Assembly: GCA_036924855.1 (NCBI GenBank)
Contig: JBAGRP010000001.1
Location: forward strand, 2,480,001-2,544,000
DNA: 64,000 nt
Direction of reading: 5' to 3'
From: Nitrobacteraceae bacterium AZCC 2146
GTDB lineage: Bacteria > Pseudomonadota > Alphaproteobacteria > Rhizobiales > Xanthobacteraceae
A model generated the notes under the pieces. The model saw only the letters and a list, made by a program, of their open reading frames with translations. It did no database searches and was not told the DNA's origin. Both the position numbers and the translations under genes were made by a program. This document shows, in pieces, positions 49,862-60,800 of the stretch; within the stretch, counting starts at the first letter, position 1, and each line of letters starts with the position of its first letter.

Positions 49862-52800
49862 CTACCAGGCGTAGCGAACGACGCCCTTGCCGGCATAGCT
49901 GCGCGTGACCTCGGAGAACTCGCCTTCAAACGTGGCGGCGAGGGAAATGCCGCTGACGAACTTCATTTCGGCCGACGCGGTGGTGAGCGCGGCATCAGGC
50001 GCCTGCGCGGCACCATTGACGACGAAGCTCGCGCCCGGCAGCGACTGGAACGTCGCCGACGCCACGCGGTCGGTGCTGTAGTCATGCGCCCAGGCGGCGC
50101 GGCCGCGCAGCGTCAGGATCGCGTCGTTGACGACAAACGATTTGTCGCTGCGCAGGCCGAGTTCGCTGCGCGTCGCGGTCACGGTCCTGGCGCCGTAGGC
50201 GAGCGCAAAGGTGTTGGCACCGGAGATGACGCTCTCCGCATAAGCGGGCAGATCGAACGCGGTGACCTGCGCGGCGGCGTAGGGCGTCAACCCGATGCTG
50301 CCTATCCACGGCATCACATAGCGATTGCCGCCTTCGATGCGACCTGAATAGGCATTGGCGTTGAAGTGCGCGTGCAGTTGATCGATGCCCGCGATGGTGA
50401 CGGTGCGATCGGTGGTGATGTCCTGCCAGCCATAGGCCGCGGCGGCGGAGATGTAGGCCGAGCCGACGGTGTGACGCACGAAGGCACCGGCCTGGAACAG
50501 ATCGGAACGTCCTGAGCCGCCATTGGCGATGCTGAAATTCGTGCCGCCGCCGGCGAGCGAGAAGCCGGCGATGGTCTGCGGCGACAACCAGTAATCCGCG
50601 CCGACGGCGACGCCGCCGATGCGGCTGGTCGAGGTGTTCGAACCGGCAACGGCGTTGCCGTCCGTGGTCTGCGAGCCGCCGAAGCCGGCCGCCCACACGT
50701 TCCAGCGCGACTCGAAGGCGCGCGGCGGCGCCTTGGTGAACATCGCATAGGCCTCGCGCTCTGCCCCCGAACGCTTGCGACCGTTCGCAGCGTAGGCATT
50801 CGCGTTGTCTTCGTCAGCAAACCCTGTTGCACCCGGCGTATTGCCACCGCGTCCCGCCGAGAACGGATCGGTCATCACGCCCATGAACAGGTTCATCGCA
50901 TCGAATGTCGTCTGCTGCGATCCGGTCGCAATCTCGCCCGAAGCCTGCGTCAGTGCGTTGGCGAGACCGGAACCGGTCAAGGCGAACAGCGCGTTGAAAC
51001 CGGCCGGCATGTTGCCGCCGGCCGCGAGCGCATTGTCGATTCCGGCCGCGACGTTCCTCTGGTTGATATTGCTGGAGTTTGGCAGGTTCGGCGACAACAG
51101 GCCGGGATCGACCGTCAGCAGCACGGTGTTGCCGACGTAACTCAGGCGCGCATTGCGCGCGAAACTGTTGGCCGTCAGGAAGCCCGCCGTGGCGAATGTG
51201 CCGCTGACGGTGCCCGCGGTGAGAATCGTATAGGTGGTCGTGGCCGAGATGCGCGCGAGCGGATCCACCGTAACCTTGCCCGCGAGATTCGCGGTGCCCG
51301 TCACGATCGTCTTGTCGGCTGATGTGCCCGACACCTGCACCAGATAGGTCGATGCCGCCGTCAATGTCAGGCTGCCGCTGACCGTCAGCGTGCCGATCGA
51401 GTTGCCCGGCGACAGCGTGCCGCCATTGATCAACGTCTCGCCGACGATGCCGTTGCCACCGAGCGTGCCGCCGGCGTTCACCGTGGCGAGCGACGACGAC
51501 GCGATCGAGCCGTTCACGCTCAGCGTGCCGGCGTTCACCGTGGTTTCGCCGGTATAGGTGTTGATGCCGGTGAGAATGGTGTTGCCCGATCCGTTCTGCA
51601 CCACCTTGCCCTGGTCGCTGCCGTCGTCGGAGATGACGCCGGCAAAGGTGTAGGCGTTGGAGCGGTTGAAGATCAGCGTGCCGCCGTTGATGACGTCGCC
51701 GACGATCGAGCCGGTGGTGCCGCCATCGCCGAGCTGCAGCGTCGAGCAGAAGCAGATCGATGTCCCGCCGGTATAGGTGTTGGTCCCTGTCAGCGTCATG
51801 ATGCCGGTGCCGTCGATCCACAGCGCCGTGGTGCCGGCAACTCCATCCTTGATGACGCCGGCAAACGTCGCATTGGTATTGTCGAGGCCGGTGGTCAGGC
51901 GCGCGGCGCCACTGCCCGAATTGGTGACGGTGCCGGCGCCGGACAGCGAGCCGATGAACTGGATCGTGTCGGCAAGGTCCAGCGTCGCCCCCGCGGCGAT
52001 CACATGCGCGCTGTTTAAACTCAACGAGCCGAAGTCGGCTGTGAGCGTGCCCGCGGCCACATTGGTCGTGCCGGAATAATCGTTGCCGCCGGTGAGCCGC
52101 AGCGTGCCCGCGCCGAGCTTGGTCAAACCGCCGGTGCCGGTCAGGCTCTGCGAGACCGTAAATGTGTTGGCGGGGTCGGCGATGTCGAAGCCGCCGCCGC
52201 TTGCGCCCCAGTTGATCGCGCGCGACGTCGACGTGAAGGCCGTGCCCGTCACCTGCAGGATGCCGCCGTTGAAGGACAGCGCTTCGACGCCGTTGCCGAG
52301 ATTGGCATCCGATGACACCGACAGCGTGCCGCCATTGATCGACCAGCTCGTTGACTGCCCGGGCGTGCCGGTCAGCGTCCAGATCGAGCTGCCAATCTTG
52401 TTGAAGGTGCCAAACCCCTGATACTGCGCGGCCGGACCGAGCGTGCTGACATCGAACGTCGCAACTCCCGTGCCGCCGAGCTGGAACGTATCGCTGCCGG
52501 TGCCGAGCACGTTGCCAGTGATGACCGAGCCTTGCGCCAGCGTCAGCGTGTTACCGCTGCCGGCGAACCGGATCGCCGCGGTGCCGCCGCTGATGGCGCC
52601 GGCATTGAACACCGAAGAGCCGCCGCCGAGAGAGACGCCGTTGTTGGTGCCGGAGAGCGAGCCGCCGACCGCATTGACGGTGACGCCGGTTTCGGTGCCG
52701 GTGCCATAGCCGTCAACGCCGGCGCTGGTGCCGGGTGCGCCGTTGCCCTGATTGGTGGTGGTGCCAGTGCAGGTCGCCGTCACGTTGTTGGCGGACGCGG

Positions 52801-52996
52801 GCGTGCAGTCCGCCCACGCGGCCTCGCCGGCCAGCAGCACGAACGCGAAAGCCACGGCCAGCGATCGCGCGGCCACGACAACGGCCCGACGCCGATCGAG
52901 GCTGCGACGCGCAAACAGCCTGATCGAAACTTCCCGCACCCCGGACACTTTCAACGTCACACCCCACGCGACTGCCGCCGGGAAACATCGCCCCAA
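49862..52996 (-). CDS. Autotransporter (type Va) with repetitive beta-helix passenger
   Basis: A surface or secreted protein of about 1040 residues. A long signal peptide (about 30-62, AVVVAARSLAVAFAFVLLAG, cleaved after AWA) precedes a passenger of Gly/Thr/Asn-rich beta-helix repeats, including autotransporter-associated repeats GTNTYTGGT (about 405) and INTYTGETTVNAGTL (about 490). A C-terminal beta-barrel (about 770-1044, WNVWAAGFGGSQTTDG...) ends in the terminal aromatic motif VRYAW used for BAM recognition. Start uncertain: the frame opens with TTG 52996, and GTG codons follow at residues 13, 17 and 20. Target and function of the passenger are unknown. Confidence 0.88.
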   Translation of the reverse strand: MGRCFPAAVAWGVTLKVSGVREVSIRLFARRSLDRRRAVVVAARSLAVAFAFVLLAGEAAWADCTPASANNVTATCTGTTTNQGNGAPGTSAGVDGYGTGTETGVTVNAVGGSLSGTNNGVSLGGGSSVFNAGAISGGTAAIRFAGSGNTLTLAQGSVITGNVLGTGSDTFQLGGTGVATFDVSTLGPAAQYQGFGTFNKIGSSIWTLTGTPGQSTSWSINGGTLSVSSDANLGNGVEALSFNGGILQVTGTAFTSTSRAINWGASGGGFDIADPANTFTVSQSLTGTGGLTKLGAGTLRLTGGNDYSGTTNVAAGTLTADFGSLSLNSAHVIAAGATLDLADTIQFIGSLSGAGTVTNSGSGAARLTTGLDNTNATFAGVIKDGVAGTTALWIDGTGIMTLTGTNTYTGGTSICFCSTLQLGDGGTTGSIVGDVINGGTLIFNRSNAYTFAGVISDDGSDQGKVVQNGSGNTILTGINTYTGETTVNAGTLSVNGSIASSSLATVNAGGTLGGNGIVGETLINGGTLSPGNSIGTLTVSGSLTLTAASTYLVQVSGTSADKTIVTGTANLAGKVTVDPLARISATTTYTILTAGTVSGTFATAGFLTANSFARNARLSYVGNTVLLTVDPGLLSPNLPNSSNINQRNVAAGIDNALAAGGNMPAGFNALFALTGSGLANALTQASGEIATGSQQTTFDAMNLFMGVMTDPFSAGRGGNTPGATGFADEDNANAYAANGRKRSGAEREAYAMFTKAPPRAFESRWNVWAAGFGGSQTTDGNAVAGSNTSTSRIGGVAVGADYWLSPQTIAGFSLAGGGTNFSIANGGSGRSDLFQAGAFVRHTVGSAYISAAAAYGWQDITTDRTVTIAGIDQLHAHFNANAYSGRIEGGNRYVMPWIGSIGLTPYAAAQVTAFDLPAYAESVISGANTFALAYGARTVTATRSELGLRSDKSFVVNDAILTLRGRAAWAHDYSTDRVASATFQSLPGASFVVNGAAQAPDAALTTASAEMKFVSGISLAATFEGEFSEVTRSYAGKGVVRYAW

Positions 52997-53319
52997 GGCG
53001 CCACATCTTCAGCAGGATTCCCGGAGCGGCACAATCTGAGGTCGGCATCTCACATCGTTTCCGCGACGATGCTCTTTAACTGTACCTTGCAAGCAACAAC
53101 CTGCGCCGACGCCGGCACCCTTCGATGTGCTGCGACGTCAGTAAACACAGCTTGCCATGCCGCCGTACGAAACTTTTTGCGTGGATGTGGATGATCCGCT
53201 GGACCGTGGAGACGACCACCCCATGGCTTCTGCCGGTTCTTGCTTCTTGAACCTCTCGCCCCGCCTGCCCGACCAACGCTTGCAACATCGCAACCGTGTT
53301 CAATCGCAGCGAGGCCGGC

Positions 53320-53667
53320 ATGCCCATCACCCTGCAAAGCACCGTCGGCGGATTCTCGCCGGGTTTCATGGCCAAGCTGCCGGCGCTTGAGGCCGCGATG
53401 ATCGCGCAGGGGCTGGAGCCGTCGTCCTTCGTGCTCTCGAAGGACCGCGCGACGCCGGCCACCGTGCCGCTGATCGGGCCGTTCTTCTACGACTACACGG
53501 TGTTCATCGACGATGAACACTTCACCGTCACCGAACCGAACGACATGCGGTTTCTGGAATTTCTCTATGGCCGCATCATTGCGCCCGAAGACGATGAGGC
53601 GCCAGCGCCGGCCGGACCCGCAGGGCCGGTCACGCGCTTCCTGCGCTGGATGAGCCAGCCGATCTGA
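53320..53667 (+). CDS. Hypothetical protein
   Basis: A 115-residue soluble protein (MPITLQSTVGGFSPGFMAKL...) with beta-rich core PLIGPFFYDYTVFIDDEHFT and an Ala/Pro-rich linker before a C-terminal amphipathic helix (VTRFLRWMSQPI). ATG 53320 is preceded by GCGAGGCC; the frame is open eight codons further from a GTG. I recognise no family. It stands between the autotransporter and another small gene. Confidence 0.6.
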   Translation: MPITLQSTVGGFSPGFMAKLPALEAAMIAQGLEPSSFVLSKDRATPATVPLIGPFFYDYTVFIDDEHFTVTEPNDMRFLEFLYGRIIAPEDDEAPAPAGPAGPVTRFLRWMSQPI

Positions 53668-53824
53668 ACCACACCATACCCGTCGGCGAATCGTTGCGAC
53701 TTCGTGACACGGGCATGAGCGCGCTTCAATTCAATGTCAGCCGTTGTCATCGCGCTTGCACCGCTCTGACTCAGATCAGCCCCAATGCGCCGCCACGGTC
53801 CGCGCACTTTCATGGAGGCTCTGC

Positions 53825-54043
53825 ATGACCGACGTTCCGCAACAGAAATTCGACGCCCGCTATGTCGCCGCCCTGCGCGAAGTACTGGACATTGCCGTGG
53901 AGCACATCGCCGAGGAACACCGCACGCCCGCGACCAAGGCGAAGATGGCTGAGACCATCGTGCGCAACGCCGCGGAGGGGATCATCGACACGCAGGACCT
54001 TCTGTCACACGCGGTGCGCGCCGGCGCCGAGGGCGCGCCGTAG
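53825..54043 (+). CDS. Small hypothetical helical protein
   Basis: A 72-residue protein, MTDVPQQKFDARYVAALREV..., with ATG 53825 after GGAGGCTC. All-helical and acidic (LDIAVEHIAEEHRTPATKAK; MAETIVRNAAEGIIDTQDLL). The opening is longer in the open frame (from 53744), but the ribosome site decides for 53825. It resembles small conserved proteins of rhizobia without known role. It is convergent with the proline-rich gene to its right, 20 bases apart. Confidence 0.65.
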   Translation: MTDVPQQKFDARYVAALREVLDIAVEHIAEEHRTPATKAKMAETIVRNAAEGIIDTQDLLSHAVRAGAEGAP

Positions 54044-54063
54044 ACTACGACGAAGGGCCGGTC

Positions 54064-55662
54064 CTACTCGCCCCAGGTCGCAAAGGCGTCGTTGAAGGCG
54101 CGCTCGCCGGGCGAGCCCTTTTCGATGGCGATGATGGCGCGGCGCTGGTTGGTATAGACCAGCGGGATGTCGAACCAGGAGCGCTCCTTGAGGAGCTGCA
54201 GGTTGCGGACGCGGTCGCTCTCGACATTGCTCAAGCCCACCAGGAAGAAGCCGTCGGTGACCTTGACCGCGAGGCCGGCCAGCGGTGTGCCCCTCGCCTG
54301 CTCGTTGGACTTCATCAGCACGCCCGGCACGTTGGCGACGCCGCCGCCTGCGAAATCCGGCGGCAGAACGAAAGTGAGTTCGGCGGTGTGGCTGGCCGGC
54401 AGCGAGGTGTCGGTGTTGCGACGGAACGACATGGTCATCTTGAACTTGCGCTCGGGAATCTCGATGTCGGCGCGCACGGCGATGTCGGCGGGCTTGCCGC
54501 CGGACGCCTTGATGGCCTCGGTGCGCCACACCACCGTGCCGACATATTGCCTGCCCTTCGGCTCGGCCGGATCCTCGTCATAGAGCACGACGCGCTGCGC
54601 CACCGGCGCGATCTGCTCGCTGGACGAAGGCTGGCCGACGCGGTCGGCGATCTTCGGTCGCGGCGCCAGCGGCGCATCCTTGTTGCCGTCGACCACGACC
54701 GGCGCCGAGGAGCCGAAGCCGCGCACGGTCTTCATGATCGACGGCCCGGCGAGGATCGCGGCGCCGACCAGGATCATCACGATGCCGATGGCGATCGCGG
54801 TCTTGTACGGAAAGCCGCCGCTGACGCGCCTGGGGCGCGGCGGCTTCGGCGGCTTTTCCCTTTTTGGCTTGTCGGAACGGATGCGCGAGAACGGCGGCGG
54901 CGGCTCGTCGGCGACGGGCTCGTCCTGGCCGAACACCTCGCTGCGATCTTCCATGCTCGGCTCGAGCCGGTCGAATTCCGGGCTCGGCGACGGCACGTTG
55001 GCATAGGTTTTTCGCGCGGCGCGGTTGGCCTGCGCGGCGGCGCGGCCGAGATCATCGACATCGGCGGTGACATCGCGAAAACCGCGCATCGCGGCGCCGC
55101 CCGGTGCCGGCTGTTGCGGCGGCGCGTTGTTGTCGAAGCGGCGCGGGCCGCCGGTGCGCTCGCGGGTCGGCGGCAGCGCGGGCTCCTGCATGCCGACGCT
55201 GGGCTGCGGCTGCTTCGGGATCGGCGGCGGGTCGACGCGCAGGTTGCGCTGTGGCCTCTCGGCGGCGCGATCGTCGCTGCGCGGCGGCGCGGGCTCGCGC
55301 GGCGGCGGCGGGGTCGGCACGATCGGCTGCCGGCCGCGCGGCGAGGCGTCAGCGGGATCGACCGGCGGCCGGGCGTTGGCGCGCGGATTGTTGCGGAAGG
55401 CATCGCCGGCGCGCGGCTTGCCGTCGCCGCGGGACAGATCGCGGGCGCGCTGCGCGGCTTCGGACTCGACCTTGCGCACGGCCTCCTCGAGCGACAGCCG
55501 CTCGCGGGTGATCTCGGATTCGCTGAGCGGCGGCTCGACGCTGCGCAGCTGCGCGATCAGCGCACTGCGGGCCCGTTCATAGAGCGCACGCCGGCTCTCG
55601 CCGGGAGCACTGGGATCCAGTCCGGCGATGGCGCGGGCGATCAGCGGGTAGTAGTCAGCCAT
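54064..55662 (-). CDS. Hypothetical proline/arginine-rich single-pass membrane protein
   Basis: A 532-residue protein. An N-terminal helical segment (about 3-80, DYYPLIARAIAGLDPSAPG) starts it. A long disordered Pro/Arg-rich region follows (about 85-270). One membrane helix (about 285-305, AIAIGIVMILVGAAILAGPS) and a periplasmic beta-rich domain (about 370-532, GTVVWRTEAIKASGGKPAD; KMTMSFRRNTDTSLPASHTA) complete it. ATG 55662 is 53 bases after purA on the same strand, the same order seen in related genomes as far as I recall. No catalytic motif; a role in the envelope is inferred from topology. Confidence 0.75.
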   Translation of the reverse strand: MADYYPLIARAIAGLDPSAPGESRRALYERARSALIAQLRSVEPPLSESEITRERLSLEEAVRKVESEAAQRARDLSRGDGKPRAGDAFRNNPRANARPPVDPADASPRGRQPIVPTPPPPREPAPPRSDDRAAERPQRNLRVDPPPIPKQPQPSVGMQEPALPPTRERTGGPRRFDNNAPPQQPAPGGAAMRGFRDVTADVDDLGRAAAQANRAARKTYANVPSPSPEFDRLEPSMEDRSEVFGQDEPVADEPPPPFSRIRSDKPKREKPPKPPRPRRVSGGFPYKTAIAIGIVMILVGAAILAGPSIMKTVRGFGSSAPVVVDGNKDAPLAPRPKIADRVGQPSSSEQIAPVAQRVVLYDEDPAEPKGRQYVGTVVWRTEAIKASGGKPADIAVRADIEIPERKFKMTMSFRRNTDTSLPASHTAELTFVLPPDFAGGGVANVPGVLMKSNEQARGTPLAGLAVKVTDGFFLVGLSNVESDRVRNLQLLKERSWFDIPLVYTNQRRAIIAIEKGSPGERAFNDAFATWGE

Positions 55663-55715
55663 CTCGACTCAACTCTGCGGGACTCTCACTTTGAAAGCCT
55701 TCCGGTAATATCGTG

Positions 55716-57008
<1,293 letters not shown>

Positions 57009-57423
57009 TTCGAGGTAGTCCCCTGCAAATCACTTCGTGGCGCATGATCGCGTCGAGCAACGGTCTGCCGTTTCCCGGATCATGCCAGAGCGCCCAGCCA
57101 AAACACGGCCGCGGCCGCTCGCATGCGAGGCATCCCACCGGATAAAGGATGCGCGGGAACGAAGCAAGCGGGAACGGCTGTTTTGGGGTCCCGTACGGGG
57201 CCTGCAAACCCTTGATATCCCCTGAAAATCCCGGACAGTGCGGCGGGATTGAGGCAGCGGCTCGGGGGTGCCGTGGCCGAGCGGGGATTCGGCCGACACG
57301 GGAGTGACAGGAGACGGTTGCCTGCGGCGGCGTTCGAACGTGGCCGCGGGCCCCATTTCACCAGCGCTATTTTAGCTCCTTTGTTGGGGTGAGATCGTCA
57401 CAAACGTCTTGCCGAGTTTGCCG
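57009..57423. other. Intergenic region between purA and the epimerase gene
   Basis: No convincing gene; overlapping frames on both strands lack ribosome sites and family signals. It should hold the purA promoter. The GATAAAGGAT run at about 57141 is unremarkable. Confidence 0.4.
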
Positions 57424-58185
57424 TCACGTCTGCGCCGGGGCTGCAGTCTGGCTGAGCCAGTCCGCGAGCCGGGTCGGCCCAAGCCGTGGGCGATCGCCGG
57501 GCGTCAGCGATTTATCGTTCAACGCGGCGCCGAAGTAGCCTGCGTGGATGTCGGCGATCACCCGGCGCTTGTCGCCTTTGGCAGCCAGAAATTGCTGTGC
57601 GAAGACGTCGAGACCAAGCCGCTCGGGACCGGCCACCTCGACGGTGCCGTTCAGCGGCGCACCCACTGCAAGCTCGGCCAGCGCGGCGGCGACATCGTTG
57701 GACGCTATCGGCTGAAAATGCGCAGGTGACAGCCGAAACACATCGCCGTCGGCGCCCGACTGGATGATGGCGTTGATGAATTCGAAGAACTGCGTCGCCC
57801 GCAGGATCGTGTACGGAATCCCGGAGGCCTTGATGAGATTTTCCTGCACCAGTTTGGCGCGGAAGTAGCCGCTATCGGAAAGGCGCTCGGTGCCGACCAC
57901 CGACAGTGCAACATGATGTCCGACGCCGGCGGCAGCTTCGGCGGCAAGCAGGTTGCGACCCGACGTTTCGAAGAACTTCAGGACCGCCTGATCCTCGAAC
58001 GACGGCGAGTTCGCGACGTCGACGACGACCTGGGCACCGAGCATCGCTTCGGCCAGTCCCTCACGTGTGATGGTGTTGACGCCCGAGGCGGGCGACGCCG
58101 CGACGACGTCGTGGCCCTGCTTGCGAAGCCTGCTGACAACGTTCGTTCCGATGAGGCCGCTGCCTCCGATGACCACGATCTTCAT
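57424..58185 (-). CDS. NmrA/SDR-type NAD(P)-dependent epimerase-dehydratase family protein
   Basis: A 253-residue atypical short-chain dehydrogenase. The dinucleotide-binding start MKIVVIGGSGLIGTNVVSRL, then QVVVDVANSPSFEDQAVLKF, a catalytic-region variant (SGYFRAKLVQENLIKASGIP) in place of canonical YxxxK, and TILRATQFFEFI mark the NmrA-like subgroup, often regulatory rather than enzymatic. ATG 58185 follows GGAGGAG; the longer frame to 58416 is not used. It is divergent from the CadC-like regulator 250 bp away, which probably controls it. Confidence 0.85.
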   Translation of the reverse strand: MKIVVIGGSGLIGTNVVSRLRKQGHDVVAASPASGVNTITREGLAEAMLGAQVVVDVANSPSFEDQAVLKFFETSGRNLLAAEAAAGVGHHVALSVVGTERLSDSGYFRAKLVQENLIKASGIPYTILRATQFFEFINAIIQSGADGDVFRLSPAHFQPIASNDVAAALAELAVGAPLNGTVEVAGPERLGLDVFAQQFLAAKGDKRRVIADIHAGYFGAALNDKSLTPGDRPRLGPTRLADWLSQTAAPAQT

Positions 58186-58435
58186 ATTGCTCTCCTCCAT
58201 CTGGCGATCGAACACTACGTTGCGATCAGTGGAGGCAGGATGCCTGTAGCCGGGCTGAAAGAACTTGCGGCAAGCTTGGATTTCCCTTGAGTTTGCCTTG
58301 TCATGCGTCCAAAGGGCGCGCAGGACACGGTATTCCGGGATGTCCGCTGTGCTAGGCTTGCCGGAACAGACGGAGTGAGCCCCGTCGCCTCGGCTAGCTA
58401 CCCAGCGCATGCGCATGGGTTTATGGAGCGCCGAC

Positions 58436-60019
58436 GTGCAATTTCTATTCGGAGGCTATGTGCTCGACCCCGACCGGCGGCAGCTGACGCGGGGACCCGA
58501 GGTGATCGCCACCGCGCCGCAAGTCTTCGACCTGCTGCTCTATCTGGTGCAAAATCGGGCGCACGTTGTCAGCAAGGATGGGCTGCTGGACGCGGTGTGG
58601 AATGGGCGGATCGTCTCTGAATCAACCCTGACCAGTCACATCAACGCGGCGCGCAAGGCGATCGGTGACAGCGGCGCGGACCAGCGCCTGATCCGGACAG
58701 TTGCCCGCAAGGGATTCCGGTTCGTTGGCGACGTCAGGGAAAGCCAATCGTCGGATGGCTTCAGCTCCCTGACGACTGAGCCAGCCGGATCGAATGAAAC
58801 ACCTGCGCATGCGCTGGCCCTTCCCGACAAACCGTCGATCGCGGTGTTGCCGTTCCTGAACCTGAGCGGAGATCCCGAGCAGGAGTACTTCGCCGACGGC
58901 GTGGTGGAGGACATCATCACGGCGCTGTCGCGCATGCGCTGGCTGTTCGTCATCGCGCGCAACTCAAGCTTCACATACAAAGGCCGCGCCGTAGATGTGA
59001 AACAGATCAGCCGCGAGTTGGGCGCGCGTTATGTGCTGGAGGGCAGCGTGCGCAAGGCCGCGAACCGGGTGCGCATCACGGGGCAGCTCATCGACGCGAC
59101 AACCGGGGCCCATCTCTGGGCGGAGCGTTTTGAAGGTACGCTTGACGACATTTTCGAGCTGCAGGATCAGGTCGCCGCGAGCGTCGTCGGCGCGATTGCG
59201 CCGCAGCTGGAGCGCGCTGAGGTCGAACGCGCGAAGCAAAAGCCAACCGAAAATCTCAACGCATATGACTATTATCTGCGCGGAACGGCGAAGCTGAATC
59301 TGGGAACCAGGGAAGCCATCAACGAGGCACTGCCGCTATTCGATAAGGCGATACGACTCGATCCGGATTTCGCATCGGCCTACGCGATGGCGGCGTGGTG
59401 CCATTTCTGGCGCAAGGTCAATGGCTGGATGACCGACGTCCCGCAGGATGTGGCCGAAGGTGCACGAATGGCCCGCCGGGCAGTCGAATTGGGCAGAGAC
59501 GACGCGGTCGCACTCACGAGAGGTGGCCATGCGCTGGCCCATCTCGCCGGCGACCTCGATGGCGGCATCGCGCTGCTCGACAGGGCGCTCGTACTCAATC
59601 CGAACCTCGCGGCGGCCTGGTTTCTCGGGGGCTTCCTGAGAGTCTGGCACGGCGAACCCGATGGTGCCATCGAGCACTTTGCGCGTGCCATGCGTCTCAG
59701 TCCCCTCGATCCGGAACTATATCGAATGCAGGCCGGAATGGCGGTCGCGCATCTCTTCGCAGGTCGTTTTGATCAGGCGTCGTCATGGGCAGAGAAGGCA
59801 TCCAGGGAGTTGCCGAGTTTCCTGATGGTGGTCGGCATCATCGCAGCGAGCCACGCACTGGCCGGCCGAACGGAGGAAGGCCGACGAGCGATGGATCACC
59901 TGCGCGAACTCGATCCCACGCTGCGCATCTCCAATCTCAGGGAATGGCTCCCGATTCACCGACCGGAAGATCTCCTCATCTTCGCGGAGGGCATGCGAAA
60001 AGCCGGGCTGCCGGAATGA
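58436..60019 (+). CDS. CadC-like winged-helix regulator with TolB-like and TPR domains
   Basis: A 527-residue protein starting at GTG 58436 (MQFLFGGYVLDPDRRQLTRG), preceded by GGAG with 7 bases spacing; ATGs at 58409/58415 are alternatives. An OmpR/PhoB-type wHTH (1-100; ATAPQVFDLLLYLVQNRAHV, TVARKGFRFVGDV) leads, through a linker without a membrane helix, to a TolB-N-like domain (about 125-240; SIAVLPFLNLSGDPEQEYFA, YVLEGSVRKAANRVRITGQL). TPR-like helical repeats follow to the end. This architecture is common in Bradyrhizobium; the cytosolic TPR part presumably senses a partner. Likely regulator of the divergent epimerase gene. Confidence 0.85.
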   Translation: MQFLFGGYVLDPDRRQLTRGPEVIATAPQVFDLLLYLVQNRAHVVSKDGLLDAVWNGRIVSESTLTSHINAARKAIGDSGADQRLIRTVARKGFRFVGDVRESQSSDGFSSLTTEPAGSNETPAHALALPDKPSIAVLPFLNLSGDPEQEYFADGVVEDIITALSRMRWLFVIARNSSFTYKGRAVDVKQISRELGARYVLEGSVRKAANRVRITGQLIDATTGAHLWAERFEGTLDDIFELQDQVAASVVGAIAPQLERAEVERAKQKPTENLNAYDYYLRGTAKLNLGTREAINEALPLFDKAIRLDPDFASAYAMAAWCHFWRKVNGWMTDVPQDVAEGARMARRAVELGRDDAVALTRGGHALAHLAGDLDGGIALLDRALVLNPNLAAAWFLGGFLRVWHGEPDGAIEHFARAMRLSPLDPELYRMQAGMAVAHLFAGRFDQASSWAEKASRELPSFLMVVGIIAASHALAGRTEEGRRAMDHLRELDPTLRISNLREWLPIHRPEDLLIFAEGMRKAGLPE

Positions 60020-60244
60020 CCCGACGGCTATGCCAAATCGCGACCGTCGAAAGCTGTGCAACCAGCAGCCCACTTCAGGGTGATTGCAAAATTAGTAGAG
60101 GCAACAACAGCATAGCAGTCCCCCATTCATCCTCTCCGGCGCGCCTTATTTAAGTACCGCCGCAGCGCGAATGTTATTGCGCAGACGTTGAACTAAATGG
60201 CGCGGAAATCGCCTAAATAGCATCGCCTGTATGGAGTACCGGGC

Positions 60245-60763
60245 ATGAAATTTTCAGCATGGATGGCCGCCGCGCTGGGTGCGTTCGCCTGCGCCGGCGC
60301 CGCGTCGGCGCAGCAACCCGGCATCGGCTGCACGGCGCAGCAATCGCCTGGCCGACCGCAGGTCCTGCGCTGTGGTGGCGGGCTGACCATCGTCGCCGAA
60401 GACGGCGCGACCTTCACGCTGCTGGACCGCGACCGCAACGGCCAGGTCGACGGCGTCGACCTGCGGAGCAAGGCGGTGTTCGTCGAGGCGCCAAAGAAAA
60501 AGACCGGCCAGCAATTTGAAGTGATCACGCCGCAGGCGATCGCCGCGGTGCGCGGCACCAAATGGGCGGTCGATGCCGAAGGCGGCAAGACGTCGGTGTT
60601 CGTCGACAGCGGCCGCGTCGGCGTGCGCCGGCCTTCCGCCCCGGGCCGCGTGGTGCTCGGCCCCGGCGAAGGCGTCGATGTCGATGACAGCGCGACGCCG
60701 CTGGAGGTGAAGCGCTGGCCCGCGCCGCGCGTTGCCGCCTTGATGGCGCGGCTGGGACGCTAG
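60245..60763 (+). CDS. FecR-domain periplasmic protein
   Basis: A 172-residue secreted protein. A signal peptide (MKFSAWMAAALGAFACAGAA, cleavage after ASAQ) precedes a FecR-like domain: LTIVAEDGATFTLLDRDRNG, VITPQAIAAVRGTKWAVDAE, TSVFVDSGRVGVRRP and VVLGPGEGVDVDD. ATG 60245 follows GGAGTACCGG. In this phylogenetic group small FecR proteins are typically encoded right before CHASE2-adenylate cyclases, as here (38-base gap), suggesting it is the extracytoplasmic ligand or partner of the CHASE2 sensor rather than a sigma-factor regulator. Confidence 0.85.
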   Translation: MKFSAWMAAALGAFACAGAASAQQPGIGCTAQQSPGRPQVLRCGGGLTIVAEDGATFTLLDRDRNGQVDGVDLRSKAVFVEAPKKKTGQQFEVITPQAIAAVRGTKWAVDAEGGKTSVFVDSGRVGVRRPSAPGRVVLGPGEGVDVDDSATPLEVKRWPAPRVAALMARLGR

Positions 60764-60800
60764 AAATTCTCCGCCAGAGCGTTTTGGACGTTGAACGACG